From CAZABC01 sp964483405 (GTDB lineage: Bacteria > Chloroflexota > Limnocylindria > Limnocylindrales > CSP1-4): a DNA stretch of 64,000 bases. Of the stretch, positions 7,198 to 15,320 are shown in pieces. The notes beneath the pieces were generated by a model. The model was not told where the DNA came from and did no database searches. It saw only the letters and a program-made list of their open reading frames with translations. Each line of letters starts with the position of its first letter. Positions within the stretch are counted from its first letter, which is position 1. The DNA lies in assembly GCA_964483405.1 (NCBI GenBank), contig CAZABC010000003.1:1-64000 (forward strand), written 5' to 3'. Position numbers and translations under genes: made by a program.

Positions 7198-10100
7198 CGG
7201 ACGGCGCTCGACGGGCAGATGTCGCGGAATGCGCAGTACGTGCAGGCCAGGTAGTCCGGGCGTGGCTCGAACGCCCGGGCGCGGATGCCGGCCGCCGCCG
7301 TGGCGATCTTCGCCCGGGCCTTTGCCAGCCGCTTCGGCTCGAGCTCGGCCCGGCCGACGAGCCCCGACTCGAGGAAGTGGAGCTGGACCGCGTCGGGCAG
7401 CCGCCCGGTCATCGCCTCGTAGGCCATGGCGTAGATCTGGAGCTGGAGCGAGTCGCGCGCGCGCTGCTTCGCCTTGGCCGGGTCGCGGACGTCGCTCGAC
7501 TTGTAGTCGGTGATGATCACCCGCTCGGCGGGTCCGAGCGGCAGCGTCGGGTTGACGACGTCGACGCTCGGGGTCGGCGGCCCTTCGTGGTCGGCCGCGG
7601 CAGCGCTGCCGGCCGCGTCGGCGGGGGCGGCGCCGCCTGGCCGGCCATCGATCGGCACGATGTCGACCCGGTCCCAGCGGCCCCGGACGCGGTCGCCGTC
7701 GAGGACGAACGAGAACTCGCGCTCGACGTACGCCGGGACGACGGCGTCCGGGGCGAGCTGGGCCTCGCGGAACAGGGCCAGCGCGCGGCGCCCCGCGGCG
7801 AGCCGCGCCTCCTCGTGCTCGCGGGACAGGAAACCCTCGTTCGTCCAGGCTCGCTCGAATGCCGCCGCCAGCTCCGCCTCCGACAGGATCCGGCCCTTCG
7901 CCTGCCAGCGGTGGAACTCCTGGACCGCCGCGTGGAGCGCGGCCCCGTAGATGATCGCGTGGTGCGGTGCGAGGGGGACCCGCAGGACGTGGGCGTAGCG
8001 GTACTTGAGCGGGCAGGTCAGGTAGTCGTCGATCGCGTAGAACGAGAGCATCAGCGGCGCATCCGGGTCGGCCGGGCCACCCAGCGTCGCGGCGCTCTGC
8101 TCGTGGCCGGCGATCCGCTCGAGCGGCGCCGTCGCCCGGGCGCCGGCGGCCGTCGCGGTCGCGTCGGCGGGCAGGTCAAGGGCCTCGAGGACGAACGGCG
8201 AGACACGCCGCGCCCGCGCGCCGCCGTAGTCCGCGGCCCACGTGAGGATCAGCTCGTCGCGGGCCCGGGTCATCGCCACGTAGCACAGCCGCCGCTCCTC
8301 CTGGAGCGCGAAGTCGCCCTCCGGCAGGGTCTCGCGGACGAGGGCCACCGGCAGCGGCAGCGCCTCGCCACGCTCGGTCGCCGGGAAGCGCCCCGTCGCC
8401 AGCCCCGCCAGGACGACGACCGGGTACTCGAGCCCCTTCGCCTTGTGGACGGTGAGGATGGCGACCGCGTCGGCATCGGGATCGACGTCGGCGGTCGCCG
8501 GGTCGTCGCCCGCCTCGATGAGCGTCTGGAGATGCGGCGCGACGAAGGTCACCCGGTCGTCGGCGAGGAGCGCCGACTGCGCCTTGACGATGTCGAAGAA
8601 GCGGGCGACGTTCTGGACCGCCTCCTCGGCCGCGGCGGTCTCCGCGGCGGCGAAGCGAGCGAGGAGACCGCTGCCCTTGAGGAAGGCGTAGAGGACCTCG
8701 CCGGCCGGGCGGGCGTGGGCGAGGTCGACATACGACCGCAGGTCGGCGACGAGCTTCGTCACCGCCGCCCGCGTGCCCGGCCCCACGCGGAGGATGCCGG
8801 GCTGCCGGTCGAGCTCGGCGAGGAGGTCCCACAGCGACCGGTTCCGTCGCCGGGCCGTGTTGACGATGAGGGTCAGGTCCTCGCCGCCGAGTCCGTAGGG
8901 CTCCGAGGTCGCGAGGGCGTAGACATCGGTCGACGACGACAGGTCGGCGACCGCGCGGAGGAAGGCGAGGAGGAGCCGGACCTCGGGCCGGGCGTAGAGC
9001 CCGGAGGTGCCGCTGAACCGCCACGGGATCCCCGCCACGTTGAGGGCCCGGATGACCGGGTCGGCGGCAGCGTTCGTCCTGACGAGGACGGCGACGTCGC
9101 GAGGCCGGCGCCCGCCGGCGATCCGGCCGGCGATCTCGGCGGCGATCCAGTCGGCCTCCTCGCCGCCGGTCCCGAAGCCGTGGACCCGGACCGGGGTCGG
9201 TCGGTCGGTCGACCGCTGGGCGACCAGCCGCTTGACGATCCCCTCGCGGACCTCGAGGCGGTCGGGGTCGTTGTGCCGGATGAGCCGGTAGGCGGCGTCG
9301 AGGATGGGGGCGTGCGAGCGGTAGTTCCGCCGCAGGACGACCGTCCGGGCGCGTCGGTAGCGGGCCCGGAACTCGAGGATGTTGCTGATCGCCGCGCCAC
9401 GGAACTTGTAGATGGACTGGTCGTCGTCGCCGACGACGGTGACGTTCCGGTGCCGCTCGGCGATGAGCGCGACGAGCTCGGCCTGGGCTCGGTTGGTGTC
9501 CTGGAACTCGTCGACGAGGATGTAGCGGAACCGCTCCTGGAGGGTCCGGCGGGCCGCCGGCGACTCGCGGAGCAGCCGAAGGGCCAGGCTGACCTGGTCG
9601 CCGAAGTCGAGGAAGCCGCTCGTCCCCAGCAGCGCCTGGTAACGCCCGAACGCCCGGGCGAGCTCGCCCTGCCGGGCGGCCTCCTCGGCGAGTGCGTCCG
9701 CGGCATCCCGATCGCCGTCCGTCGCCGTGTCACCGGCCGCCGCGAGGGCGGCGGCGGCCGCGTCGGCCTCGGCGGCGAGCCGCTCCGCGTAGGCCAGGTA
9801 GGCCGCCGGCGAGACGTCCTCGTCCTTGGCCCGGCTGAACAGCGTCGCGAGCGCGCCGAGGAAGCGGGTCGGGTCGCCGAGCGGGCGGTACCGGTCCAGG
9901 TCGAGCTCGAACAGGTGCTCGCGCAGGAAGATGACGGTCTCGGGCCGCGAGAGGACCCGGACGTCGGTCGGCAGGCCGAGCTCGAGGGCGTGCTCACGGA
10001 TGACCCGGTCGCCGAAGGCGTGGAACGTCGCGATCGTCGTGTCGGTCCAGCCGTACGGGACGAGCTGGTCGACCCGGAGCTGCATCTCCTCGGCCGCCTT

Positions 10101-10469
10101 GTCGGTGAAGGTCAGAGCGAGGATCTCCGACGGCTTCGCCCGGCGGGTCGCGATCAGCCAGGCGATCCGGCGGGTGATGACCTGGGTCTTGCCGGTCCCG
10201 GCCCCGGCGACGACGAGCAGCGGCCCGTCGCCGTGGGTGACCGCCCGTCGCTGGTCGGCGTTGAGGCCGTCAAGGAGGGCGGCGCCGGCCGCACCCGCGT
10301 CCGGCTCGGCGGCATGGGGCAGGGCGTCCCAGACGGGCAGCTGCTCGAGCGGCCGCGGCTCGCGGCGTGGACCCGGCTCACGGCGAGAGCGCGACGCGCG
10401 GAGGGGCCGCTCGTGGGTCATCGGCCGGTCGCTCGCGCGACGGTCGGTCGGGGGGCTGGAGGCGGGCAC
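7194..10469 (-). CDS. UvrD/Rep-type helicase with C-terminal PD-(D/E)XK nuclease
   Basis: A 1091-residue superfamily 1A helicase-nuclease. Walker A is VAGAGTGKTQVITRRI, motif II is LVDEFQDTNRAQ, motif III is GDDDQSIYKFRGA, and motifs V/VI are TVHKAKGLEY and LCYVAMTRAR. The C-terminal about 270 residues form a RecB-type nuclease (GAALHAAVQEFHR, IITDYKSS). Cysteines in CPLKYRYAH and TYCAFRDIC could hold an Fe-S cluster as in AddB/AdnB-like nucleases. It probably acts in double-strand end processing or repair. Start is GTG at 10469. A perfect 8-6-8 inverted repeat occupies the short gap upstream. No partner subunit is adjacent. Confidence 0.9.
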   Translation of the reverse strand: MPASSPPTDRRASDRPMTHERPLRASRSRREPGPRREPRPLEQLPVWDALPHAAEPDAGAAGAALLDGLNADQRRAVTHGDGPLLVVAGAGTGKTQVITRRIAWLIATRRAKPSEILALTFTDKAAEEMQLRVDQLVPYGWTDTTIATFHAFGDRVIREHALELGLPTDVRVLSRPETVIFLREHLFELDLDRYRPLGDPTRFLGALATLFSRAKDEDVSPAAYLAYAERLAAEADAAAAALAAAGDTATDGDRDAADALAEEAARQGELARAFGRYQALLGTSGFLDFGDQVSLALRLLRESPAARRTLQERFRYILVDEFQDTNRAQAELVALIAERHRNVTVVGDDDQSIYKFRGAAISNILEFRARYRRARTVVLRRNYRSHAPILDAAYRLIRHNDPDRLEVREGIVKRLVAQRSTDRPTPVRVHGFGTGGEEADWIAAEIAGRIAGGRRPRDVAVLVRTNAAADPVIRALNVAGIPWRFSGTSGLYARPEVRLLLAFLRAVADLSSSTDVYALATSEPYGLGGEDLTLIVNTARRRNRSLWDLLAELDRQPGILRVGPGTRAAVTKLVADLRSYVDLAHARPAGEVLYAFLKGSGLLARFAAAETAAAEEAVQNVARFFDIVKAQSALLADDRVTFVAPHLQTLIEAGDDPATADVDPDADAVAILTVHKAKGLEYPVVVLAGLATGRFPATERGEALPLPVALVRETLPEGDFALQEERRLCYVAMTRARDELILTWAADYGGARARRVSPFVLEALDLPADATATAAGARATAPLERIAGHEQSAATLGGPADPDAPLMLSFYAIDDYLTCPLKYRYAHVLRVPLAPHHAIIYGAALHAAVQEFHRWQAKGRILSEAELAAAFERAWTNEGFLSREHEEARLAAGRRALALFREAQLAPDAVVPAYVEREFSFVLDGDRVRGRWDRVDIVPIDGRPGGAAPADAAGSAAAADHEGPPTPSVDVVNPTLPLGPAERVIITDYKSSDVRDPAKAKQRARDSLQLQIYAMAYEAMTGRLPDAVQLHFLESGLVGRAELEPKRLAKARAKIATAAAGIRARAFEPRPDYLACTYCAFRDICPSSAVR

Positions 10470-10476
10470 ATCGCGA

Positions 10477-10498
10477 GTGTCACGGGCCGGCGTGACAC
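10477..10498. repeat. Perfect inverted repeat GTGTCACG-N6-CGTGACAC
   Basis: An 8-bp arm, 6-base spacer palindrome fills most of the 37 bases between the DUF4446 stop (10507) and the helicase GTG (10469). It could be a weak terminator for the first gene or an operator for the second; no U-run follows. Confidence 0.5.
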
Positions 10499-10506
10499 CT
10501 CAGCCG

Positions 10507-10950
10507 TCACGCGGTCGTCCGGCGCCCGCCCATCGCGAGGCGGAGCGCCTCGGTCTCCTCGTCGGACAGTGCCGCGTCCGAGCGCCCGGTCACGATCGCC
10601 TTCGCATAGATGCGGGTGTTCTGACGGGCGTGGAGGCTGCTGACGACGATCCCGTCCTGGTTGGCGTCGAGGAGCGCCAGGGCGAAGCTCTGGTTGCCGC
10701 CGGTGTCGTCGAAGGGGTTGAACCGGACGAACCCGACCCGCTGGACCGCGAACCGGCCCTCGCGCTCGATGACCGCGGTGCGAGCCTCCAGCTCGCGCAG
10801 GTCGGTCGCGACGCCCTCGACCTGCCGGAGGTGGTCGCGGAGGACACCCTCGAGGTCGGCCCCGGTGGCTCCGCGGGTCAGCGCGTCGATGCGCCGCCGC
10901 AGCCCGACGACGGCCCACGCCGCCCAGCCGGCGACGATGAGCAGGACCAC
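10507..10950 (-). CDS. DUF4446 family membrane-anchored protein
   Basis: An N-terminal hydrophobic helix is followed by a coiled coil (LRDHLRQVEGVATDLRELEA) and the DUF4446 core (VQRVGFVRFNPFDDTGGNQS, LSDEETEAL). Function is unknown. The coordinates use the first conventional start, a GTG. That start cuts into the membrane helix. The reading frame stays open upstream with no ATG/GTG/TTG, and a well-placed GGAGGT lies six bases before an ATC codon at 11001, giving a 164-residue protein beginning IDGSASDPLVLALGAL. The ATC start is inferred, not shown. Confidence 0.82.
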   Translation of the reverse strand: MVLLIVAGWAAWAVVGLRRRIDALTRGATGADLEGVLRDHLRQVEGVATDLRELEARTAVIEREGRFAVQRVGFVRFNPFDDTGGNQSFALALLDANQDGIVVSSLHARQNTRIYAKAIVTGRSDAALSDEETEALRLAMGGRRTTA

Positions 10951-11027
10951 GACGAGCGCGCCGAGGGCGAGGACGAGCGGATCGCTCGCAGAGCCGTCGA
11001 TGACCGGACCTCCATGGGGACCGGGCG

Positions 11028-11036
11028 AGTCTAGCA
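11028..11036 (-). promoter_or_regulatory. Extended -10 promoter of the DUF4446 gene
   Basis: TGCTAGACT on the minus strand. A transcript starting about 7 bases downstream would still include the GGAGGT near 11007-11012. Confidence 0.5.
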
Positions 11037-11098
11037 GGGGTCGCTCGACCCGGGCTGGCCGGCGCCGGGCGGCTGCCGGCTCGCGGCGGACGGGCCGG

Positions 11099-11107
11099 TG
11101 CTATCCT
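11099..11107 (+). promoter_or_regulatory. Extended -10 promoter of the 137-residue membrane protein
   Basis: TGCTATCCT on the plus strand, about 70 bases before the ATG at 11177, matches the recurrent TGCTAnnnT form. An AGGAGG lies near 11158. Confidence 0.45.
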
Positions 11108-11176
11108 CTCCCGGGCCCGCGACCGTCCAGCAGCGATCGAGGGCAAGGACCGCGAACCAGGAGGCCCCGCGACAGC

Positions 11177-11590
11177 ATGGCGAAGCGCACCCGCGGCACC
11201 GGACGCCCCGGCCAGCGCCGGCCGATCACGCGCGCGACGCGCCCGGTCGCCCGGACGACGGAGCCGGCGAACGGCCCGGCGACCGCCCCTGCCGTCGGGC
11301 TGACCGCGGCCGAGGAGGCCCGCGCCGCCGAGTACGAGGCCCGGATCGCCGCCGCGGAGCAGGCGGCCCCGGCGCGGGCCGAGCGCCGTCCGGTCGCGGG
11401 TCGGCCGAACGAGCTCGCGTCGCAGGCGACGCGCCGCCGGTCGTCGGGCGGGCTTGCCGTCCAGTACGCACACGAGTACGACTATGTCGCCCGCGACCTC
11501 CGCCGGATCCTCGTCACGGCGTCGCTCCTGACCGCGATCCTCTTCGGCATCTGGTTCCTGTTCGAGGTCGTCGGGCTCAGCCCGCTCTGA
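11177..11590 (+). CDS. Single-pass membrane protein with disordered N-terminus
   Basis: The 137-residue protein begins with about 85 Arg/Ala/Pro-rich residues, probably disordered and cytoplasmic. A conserved-looking patch follows (VQYAHEYDYVARDLRRI), then one C-terminal TM helix (ILVTASLLTAILFGIWFLFEVVGL). The order, basic tail then DYxxVxxDLRRI then TM, resembles small membrane proteins seen in Chloroflexota, but no named family is recognised. The ATG at 11177 has AGGAGG about 13 bases upstream. rarA starts 34 bases after its stop, from its own promoter. Confidence 0.75.
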   Translation: MAKRTRGTGRPGQRRPITRATRPVARTTEPANGPATAPAVGLTAAEEARAAEYEARIAAAEQAAPARAERRPVAGRPNELASQATRRRSSGGLAVQYAHEYDYVARDLRRILVTASLLTAILFGIWFLFEVVGLSPL

Positions 11591-11611
11591 CCTCGACGGG
11601 CATCGCGCCCG

Positions 11612-11617
11612 TAGACT
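11612..11617 (+). promoter_or_regulatory. -10 element of rarA (leaderless)
   Basis: TAGACT followed by 7 bases and the rarA ATG. There is no room for a Shine-Dalgarno site. Confidence 0.5.
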
Positions 11618-11624
11618 GGTCCCG

Positions 11625-13156
11625 ATGCCCCCGCGCCGACCGGCCGGCCGTCCGGACCGCCAGCCCTCGATCTTCGCTCCGCCGCCCGAGCAGCAGCCGC
11701 TGGCGGCGCGGATGCGGCCGCGCGACCTCTCGGAGTTCGTCGGCCAGGAGCACCTCGTCGGCGAGCACGGGCCGCTCCGGCGCTCGACCGCCCGCGGCCA
11801 TCTCGCCTCGCTCCTCCTGTGGGGCCCGCCCGGCACCGGCAAGACGAGCCTCGCCCGCCTGCTCGCGGCCGAGATCGGCGCTGGCTTCGAGACGCTCTCG
11901 GCGGTCATGAGCGGGGTGGCCGACGTCCGGGCCGCGATCGCCGCGGCACGCGAGCGGGTCGCGATCGACGGCCGCCGTACGGTCCTCTTCATCGACGAGA
12001 TCCACCGCTTCAACAAGGCCCAGCAGGACGCGCTCCTGCCGCACGTCGAGGACGGGACCGTCACCCTCATCGGCGCGACGACCGAGAACCCCTACTTCGA
12101 GGTGAACTCCGCGCTCCTGTCCCGGCTGCGGGTCTGGCGGCTCGAGCCGCTGACGGACGCGCAGGTGGCCGCGGTCGTCCGTCGGGCGCTGGCCGACGGG
12201 ACCCGCGGGTTGGCGGGTGCGCTGGGTCCGACCGGCGGGGTCGCGCTTGCCGACGACGCCTTCGAGCACCTCGTGTCGATCGCCGGCGGCGACGCCCGCC
12301 AGGCGCTCAACGTCCTCGAGGGCGCGGTGGCGCTCGCCGACGCCGACGACGCGCGCGACGCCCAGGGACGGGTGGCACCGACGCTGGCCCACATCGAGGC
12401 GGCCGCGCAGCAGCGGGTGCTCGGGTACGACCGGGCCGGCGACGGCCACTACGACACGGTCTCGGCCTTCATCAAGAGCCTCCGCGGCAACGACCCCGAC
12501 GCCGCGGTCTACTGGCTGGCGGCGATGGTCGCCGCCGGCGAGGACCCGCGGTTCATCGCCCGGCGGCTGATCATCAGCGCCAGCGAGGACGTCGGCAACG
12601 CCGACCCTCGAGCGCTCCAGGTCGCCGTCGCGGCCGCCGCCGCCCTCGACCACGTCGGGCTGCCCGAGGCGCAGTACGCCCTCGCCCAGGCGGCGACGTA
12701 CATCGCCACGGCGCCCAAGTCGAACCGCTCGGGTCTCGCCTACTGGGCTGCCGCCGCGGACGTCGCGGCGCTCGGGTCGCTGCCGGTGCCGCTCCACCTC
12801 CGCAACGCCGCCGACCGGCGGATGAAGCACCACGGGATCGGCGTCGGCTACCGCTACCCGCACGACTACGAGGGGTCGGACGTCGACCAGGCCTACCTGC
12901 CCGATGCCATCGCCGACCGGCGCTACTACCGTCCGACCGAGCAGGGCTACGAGGCGACGATCGGCAGTCGGATGGACGCCCGGCGCGAGGCGCGAGCCGC
13001 TGACCGGGCGTCGGGCGGCCCGAGGCGGCGAACGGATCGAGGCCCCGAGGTCGACCCGATGCGCGCCGCCGGCGGGGTCATGCGGACTCGCGAGGCGAGT
13101 CGCCGCGCGCTCGCCGAGACCGAGCGGCGGGACGCGGGTGACGCGGGTGACGCGGG
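11625..13156 (+). CDS. rarA: Replication-associated recombination AAA ATPase RarA (3' end in gap)
   Basis: A clamp-loader-like AAA+ ATPase (RarA/MgsA/WRNIP1) acting at stalled forks. It has the DNA-loading N-terminus LAARMRPRDLSEFVGQEHL, Walker A GPPGTGKTS, Walker B LFIDEIHRFNKAQQD, sensor 1 GATTENPYFEVNSAL, and the C-terminal domain with YLPD...YYRPTEQGYE near the usual end of the family. The reading frame continues about 60 residues beyond that as an Arg/Ala-rich tail before entering the N gap, so the stop codon is not visible. The start is the leaderless ATG at 11625. It faces the DUF3048 gene beyond the gap. Confidence 0.93.
13125..13156 (+). repeat. Nine-base tandem repeat at the edge of the gap
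   Basis: The unit GACGCGGGT is repeated about three times immediately before the N run. This low-complexity tract, which may continue in the gap, is a likely reason the assembly broke here. Confidence 0.7.
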
Positions 13157-13256
13157 NNNNNNNNNNNNNNNNNNNNNNNNNNNNNNNNNNNNNNNNNNNN
13201 NNNNNNNNNNNNNNNNNNNNNNNNNNNNNNNNNNNNNNNNNNNNNNNNNNNNNNNN
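13157..13256. other. Assembly gap (100 N)
   Basis: Exactly 100 N, the conventional placeholder for a scaffold join of unknown length. The end of rarA, and possibly other sequence, is missing. Confidence 0.99.
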
Positions 13257-13290
13257 CGGGCGGCGGGGTCGCCGACGCGGACGACCCGGG

Positions 13291-14466
13291 TCAGTCCGCC
13301 GCGGCGACCGAGTAGGCGAAGGCCGCCCGCTCGGGGACGACCTGGACGAAGATCTGGCCGCGCGGGAAGACGATCTCGTGACCGGCCGCGTCGCGGAACC
13401 GGGTCCGGTCGGTCTCGTCCCGCTTCGTCCACGTCCCAGCGGTGACGCGGCCCTCCGCGAAGACCCAGGCCTGGCCCGATCCGATCGAGGCCGCCTCGAG
13501 CCGGCCGAGCGCCTCTTCGATCGAGTCGCTGCGCCTGATCGGGACGATCATCACGACGACGGTCGTGGGGGCGATCGCAGGGCCGGTCGTCGCGGCGCCG
13601 TAGCCGCGGTTCGCCGTGTCGAGCGCATCGCGCTGCTCCGTCCCGCCGACCGACCGCAGCCAGGTGTTCGAGGCCCGGTCGTAGCGGTAGTCGACCCGGG
13701 AGCTCGTGTACGTCACCCGGATCGTCCCGCCATCGGCCCCGCGCTCATCGAGCGGCGTGGCGTCGCGGAACGGCTGCAGGGTTCCCGGCTCGGATGGGTC
13801 GTAGGCCAGCCGGTCGGGTGTCGCCTTGAGTCGCTTCTCCGCGTAGGTGCGGAGCCGTTCGCCGGTCGTGTAGAGGTTGTGCGGCGCCGCCCGCCACGTC
13901 ATCCGCCGGGTCGCCTTCCCGTTGACGTCCACCACCGGCGACTTCGCCGATGCGAGGAAGGCCTTGAGCGGCGGCGGGCCACCGGCGTGAAGGTACACGG
14001 CGCGCCACTCGGCGGCCCAGTCCACGAAGTAGAGGCGGGCGCTCCGGACCGGGCCGATGCTCGGCGGCGTGCCCGACTGGAAGACGGCCATGTAGCGCGG
14101 GATGCCGCCCTCGGCGGGCGCCTGCCAGACGATGCTCGCGGCCGACAGGCCGGCCTGCGGCCTGGCCGCGGGCGAGTCGTCGATCATCACGGCGATCGGA
14201 TACCGCCCGGCGAGCTCGGCGGTCGTCTCGATCCCCGACAGGTGCTCGTAGCTGGCCGCCTCGGTCGGGCTCGGCGATGGGGATGAAGCGGGCGACGGCG
14301 ACGGCGACGGTGACGGGCCTTGCGTGGCCGACGGAGCGGGCGACGGCGAGGGCGACGACGCCGGGGCGTCGAGGGCGCCGCTCGCGGCGACGGCCACCAT
14401 GACGACCAAGCCGATCGCGGCCGCGACCGAGGCCAGGATGGCGAGGCGTCGGCGCTCGGGCGTCAT
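13291..14466 (-). CDS. DUF3048 domain-containing exported protein (YerB-like)
   Basis: A 391-residue protein. A basic N-terminus and one TM/signal segment (LAILASVAAAIGLVVMVAVAA) precede a roughly 40-residue Ser/Pro-rich linker. The DUF3048 core follows, with PIAVMIDDSPAARPQAGLS, IPRYMAVFQS, GPVRSARLYFVDWAAEW and a C-terminal GQIFVQVVP. The family includes B. subtilis YerB; biochemical function is unknown. No lipobox cysteine is seen, so it is probably anchored by the N-terminal helix. Start is ATG at 14466 with AGGGTGAGG just upstream. Its gene begins about 60 bases after vapC. Confidence 0.85.
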   Translation of the reverse strand: MTPERRRLAILASVAAAIGLVVMVAVAASGALDAPASSPSPSPAPSATQGPSPSPSPSPASSPSPSPTEAASYEHLSGIETTAELAGRYPIAVMIDDSPAARPQAGLSAASIVWQAPAEGGIPRYMAVFQSGTPPSIGPVRSARLYFVDWAAEWRAVYLHAGGPPPLKAFLASAKSPVVDVNGKATRRMTWRAAPHNLYTTGERLRTYAEKRLKATPDRLAYDPSEPGTLQPFRDATPLDERGADGGTIRVTYTSSRVDYRYDRASNTWLRSVGGTEQRDALDTANRGYGAATTGPAIAPTTVVVMIVPIRRSDSIEEALGRLEAASIGSGQAWVFAEGRVTAGTWTKRDETDRTRFRDAAGHEIVFPRGQIFVQVVPERAAFAYSVAAAD

Positions 14467-14524
14467 CGCCTCACCCTGGGACCGCACCGGACCACCCGCA
14501 ACCACCCCGTAGTACCACCCCGGG

Positions 14525-14938
14525 TCACGGCTCGAGTTCGAGCATCCGGCCGCCGCGCATCCGGAGGACCGCGAGTGGCCGTCGTTCGAAGGTGCCGACG
14601 CGCCGGATCCCGAGCCGCTCGGCCGTCGCGATGAGGACGGCATCGGTCAGCCGCGGGCGGTGCTCTGCCGCGTCGGTCATCAGCGTCGCCGCCCGGGCGA
14701 GGTCGGCCTCGGTCGGCGGCACGAGCCGGACGACGCCGGCGACGACCGACTCGAGGAGCGCGAGCGTCGCCCGGGGGCCGAGTCCGCGTTGCAGCAGGTG
14801 GTCCGCGTCGGCGAGCGACAGGGCGCCCACGGCGAGCGGGTCGGCGACTCGGTCCAGCCAGGCGACGGCGGCGGCGTGGTTGAGGTCCGAGGTGTCGGCT
14901 GCCGCGACGATCAGGCTCGCGTCAAGGAGGACGGCCAT
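14525..14938 (-). CDS. vapC: PIN domain ribonuclease toxin, VapC-like
   Basis: A 137-residue PIN domain. Acidic metal-binding residues are visible in LLDASLIVAAAD at the N-terminus and RLTDAVLIATAERLG near the C-terminus, with further acidic residues in the middle. VapC toxins are RNases, often cutting tRNA or rRNA, neutralised by a cognate VapB. The start ATG lies three bases after the antitoxin stop, the usual antitoxin-toxin order. Codon usage matches the neighbours, so there is no sign of recent transfer. Confidence 0.85.
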   Translation of the reverse strand: MAVLLDASLIVAAADTSDLNHAAAVAWLDRVADPLAVGALSLADADHLLQRGLGPRATLALLESVVAGVVRLVPPTEADLARAATLMTDAAEHRPRLTDAVLIATAERLGIRRVGTFERRPLAVLRMRGGRMLELEP

Positions 14939-14941
14939 CGT

Positions 14942-15193
14942 TCAGCCGCCGTCGGCCCGCGGCCGGCCTGCCTCGCGCCGGACGATCGACCGGCCGTCGA
15001 GCGAGAGCCGGCCATGACCGCTGGCGCCGACGCCGACGAAGGCGAGCGGTGGCGGCACGTCGTGCTCGGCGAGGTAGGCGTCGAGCGCGGCGGCGATGAC
15101 CGCGGTCTTCGTCGTCCGCTCCCGATGGGCGTACCGCTCGAGGCGATCGAGGAGGTCGTCCTCGACGAGGATCGTCGTCCGTCGGGTCTGCAT
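14942..15193 (-). CDS. vapB: Ribbon-helix-helix antitoxin, VapB-like
   Basis: An 83-residue protein. The first about 45 residues (RRTTILVEDDLLDRLERYA...TKTAVIAAALDAYLAEH) form a ribbon-helix-helix DNA-binding domain. The C-terminal half is flexible and would wrap the toxin. It is immediately upstream of the PIN toxin. An AT-rich palindrome overlapping its start is a good autoregulatory operator. Confidence 0.83.
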   Translation of the reverse strand: MQTRRTTILVEDDLLDRLERYAHRERTTKTAVIAAALDAYLAEHDVPPPLAFVGVGASGHGRLSLDGRSIVRREAGRPRADGG

Positions 15194-15210
15194 ATGCCGT
15201 CATATATACC
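15192..15210 (-). promoter_or_regulatory. vapBC promoter and palindromic operator
   Basis: ATATG-CCGT-CATAT (15192-15205) is a perfect inverted repeat overlapping the vapB start codon, next to a TATATA -10-like tract. It is one of the few AT-rich spots in the window and is well placed for RHH autorepression. Confidence 0.55.
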
Positions 15211-15238
15211 ATGCTGGTCGAGGACGCGGCCCGGCGGC

Positions 15239-15244
15239 TACCAT
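15239..15244 (+). promoter_or_regulatory. -10 element of the serC-serA-phosphatase operon
   Basis: TACCAT preceded by GGC. A start about 7 bases downstream gives a roughly 70-base leader with GGAGG at 15311-15315. Confidence 0.4.
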
Positions 15245-15320
15245 CCGCGGACCGAGCCGAGCTCTGCGGCCGGCCCGCCGACGACCCGACCCAGGAGACC
15301 GACCACCCGCGGAGGCGATC

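Noticed and set aside
7377..10643. Long open frame (1088 codons) on the plus strand opposite the helicase
   Set aside because: Antisense shadow produced by GC-rich codon usage. The translation is Arg/Gly/Asp-rich with no motifs, while the minus strand has all SF1 helicase motifs.
14507..14519. GGTGGTACTACGG upstream of the DUF3048 gene, resembling a T-box core
   Set aside because: It departs from the conserved GGTACC core, there is no stem-I-like sequence (it follows directly after vapC), and the gene is not tRNA- or amino-acid-related.
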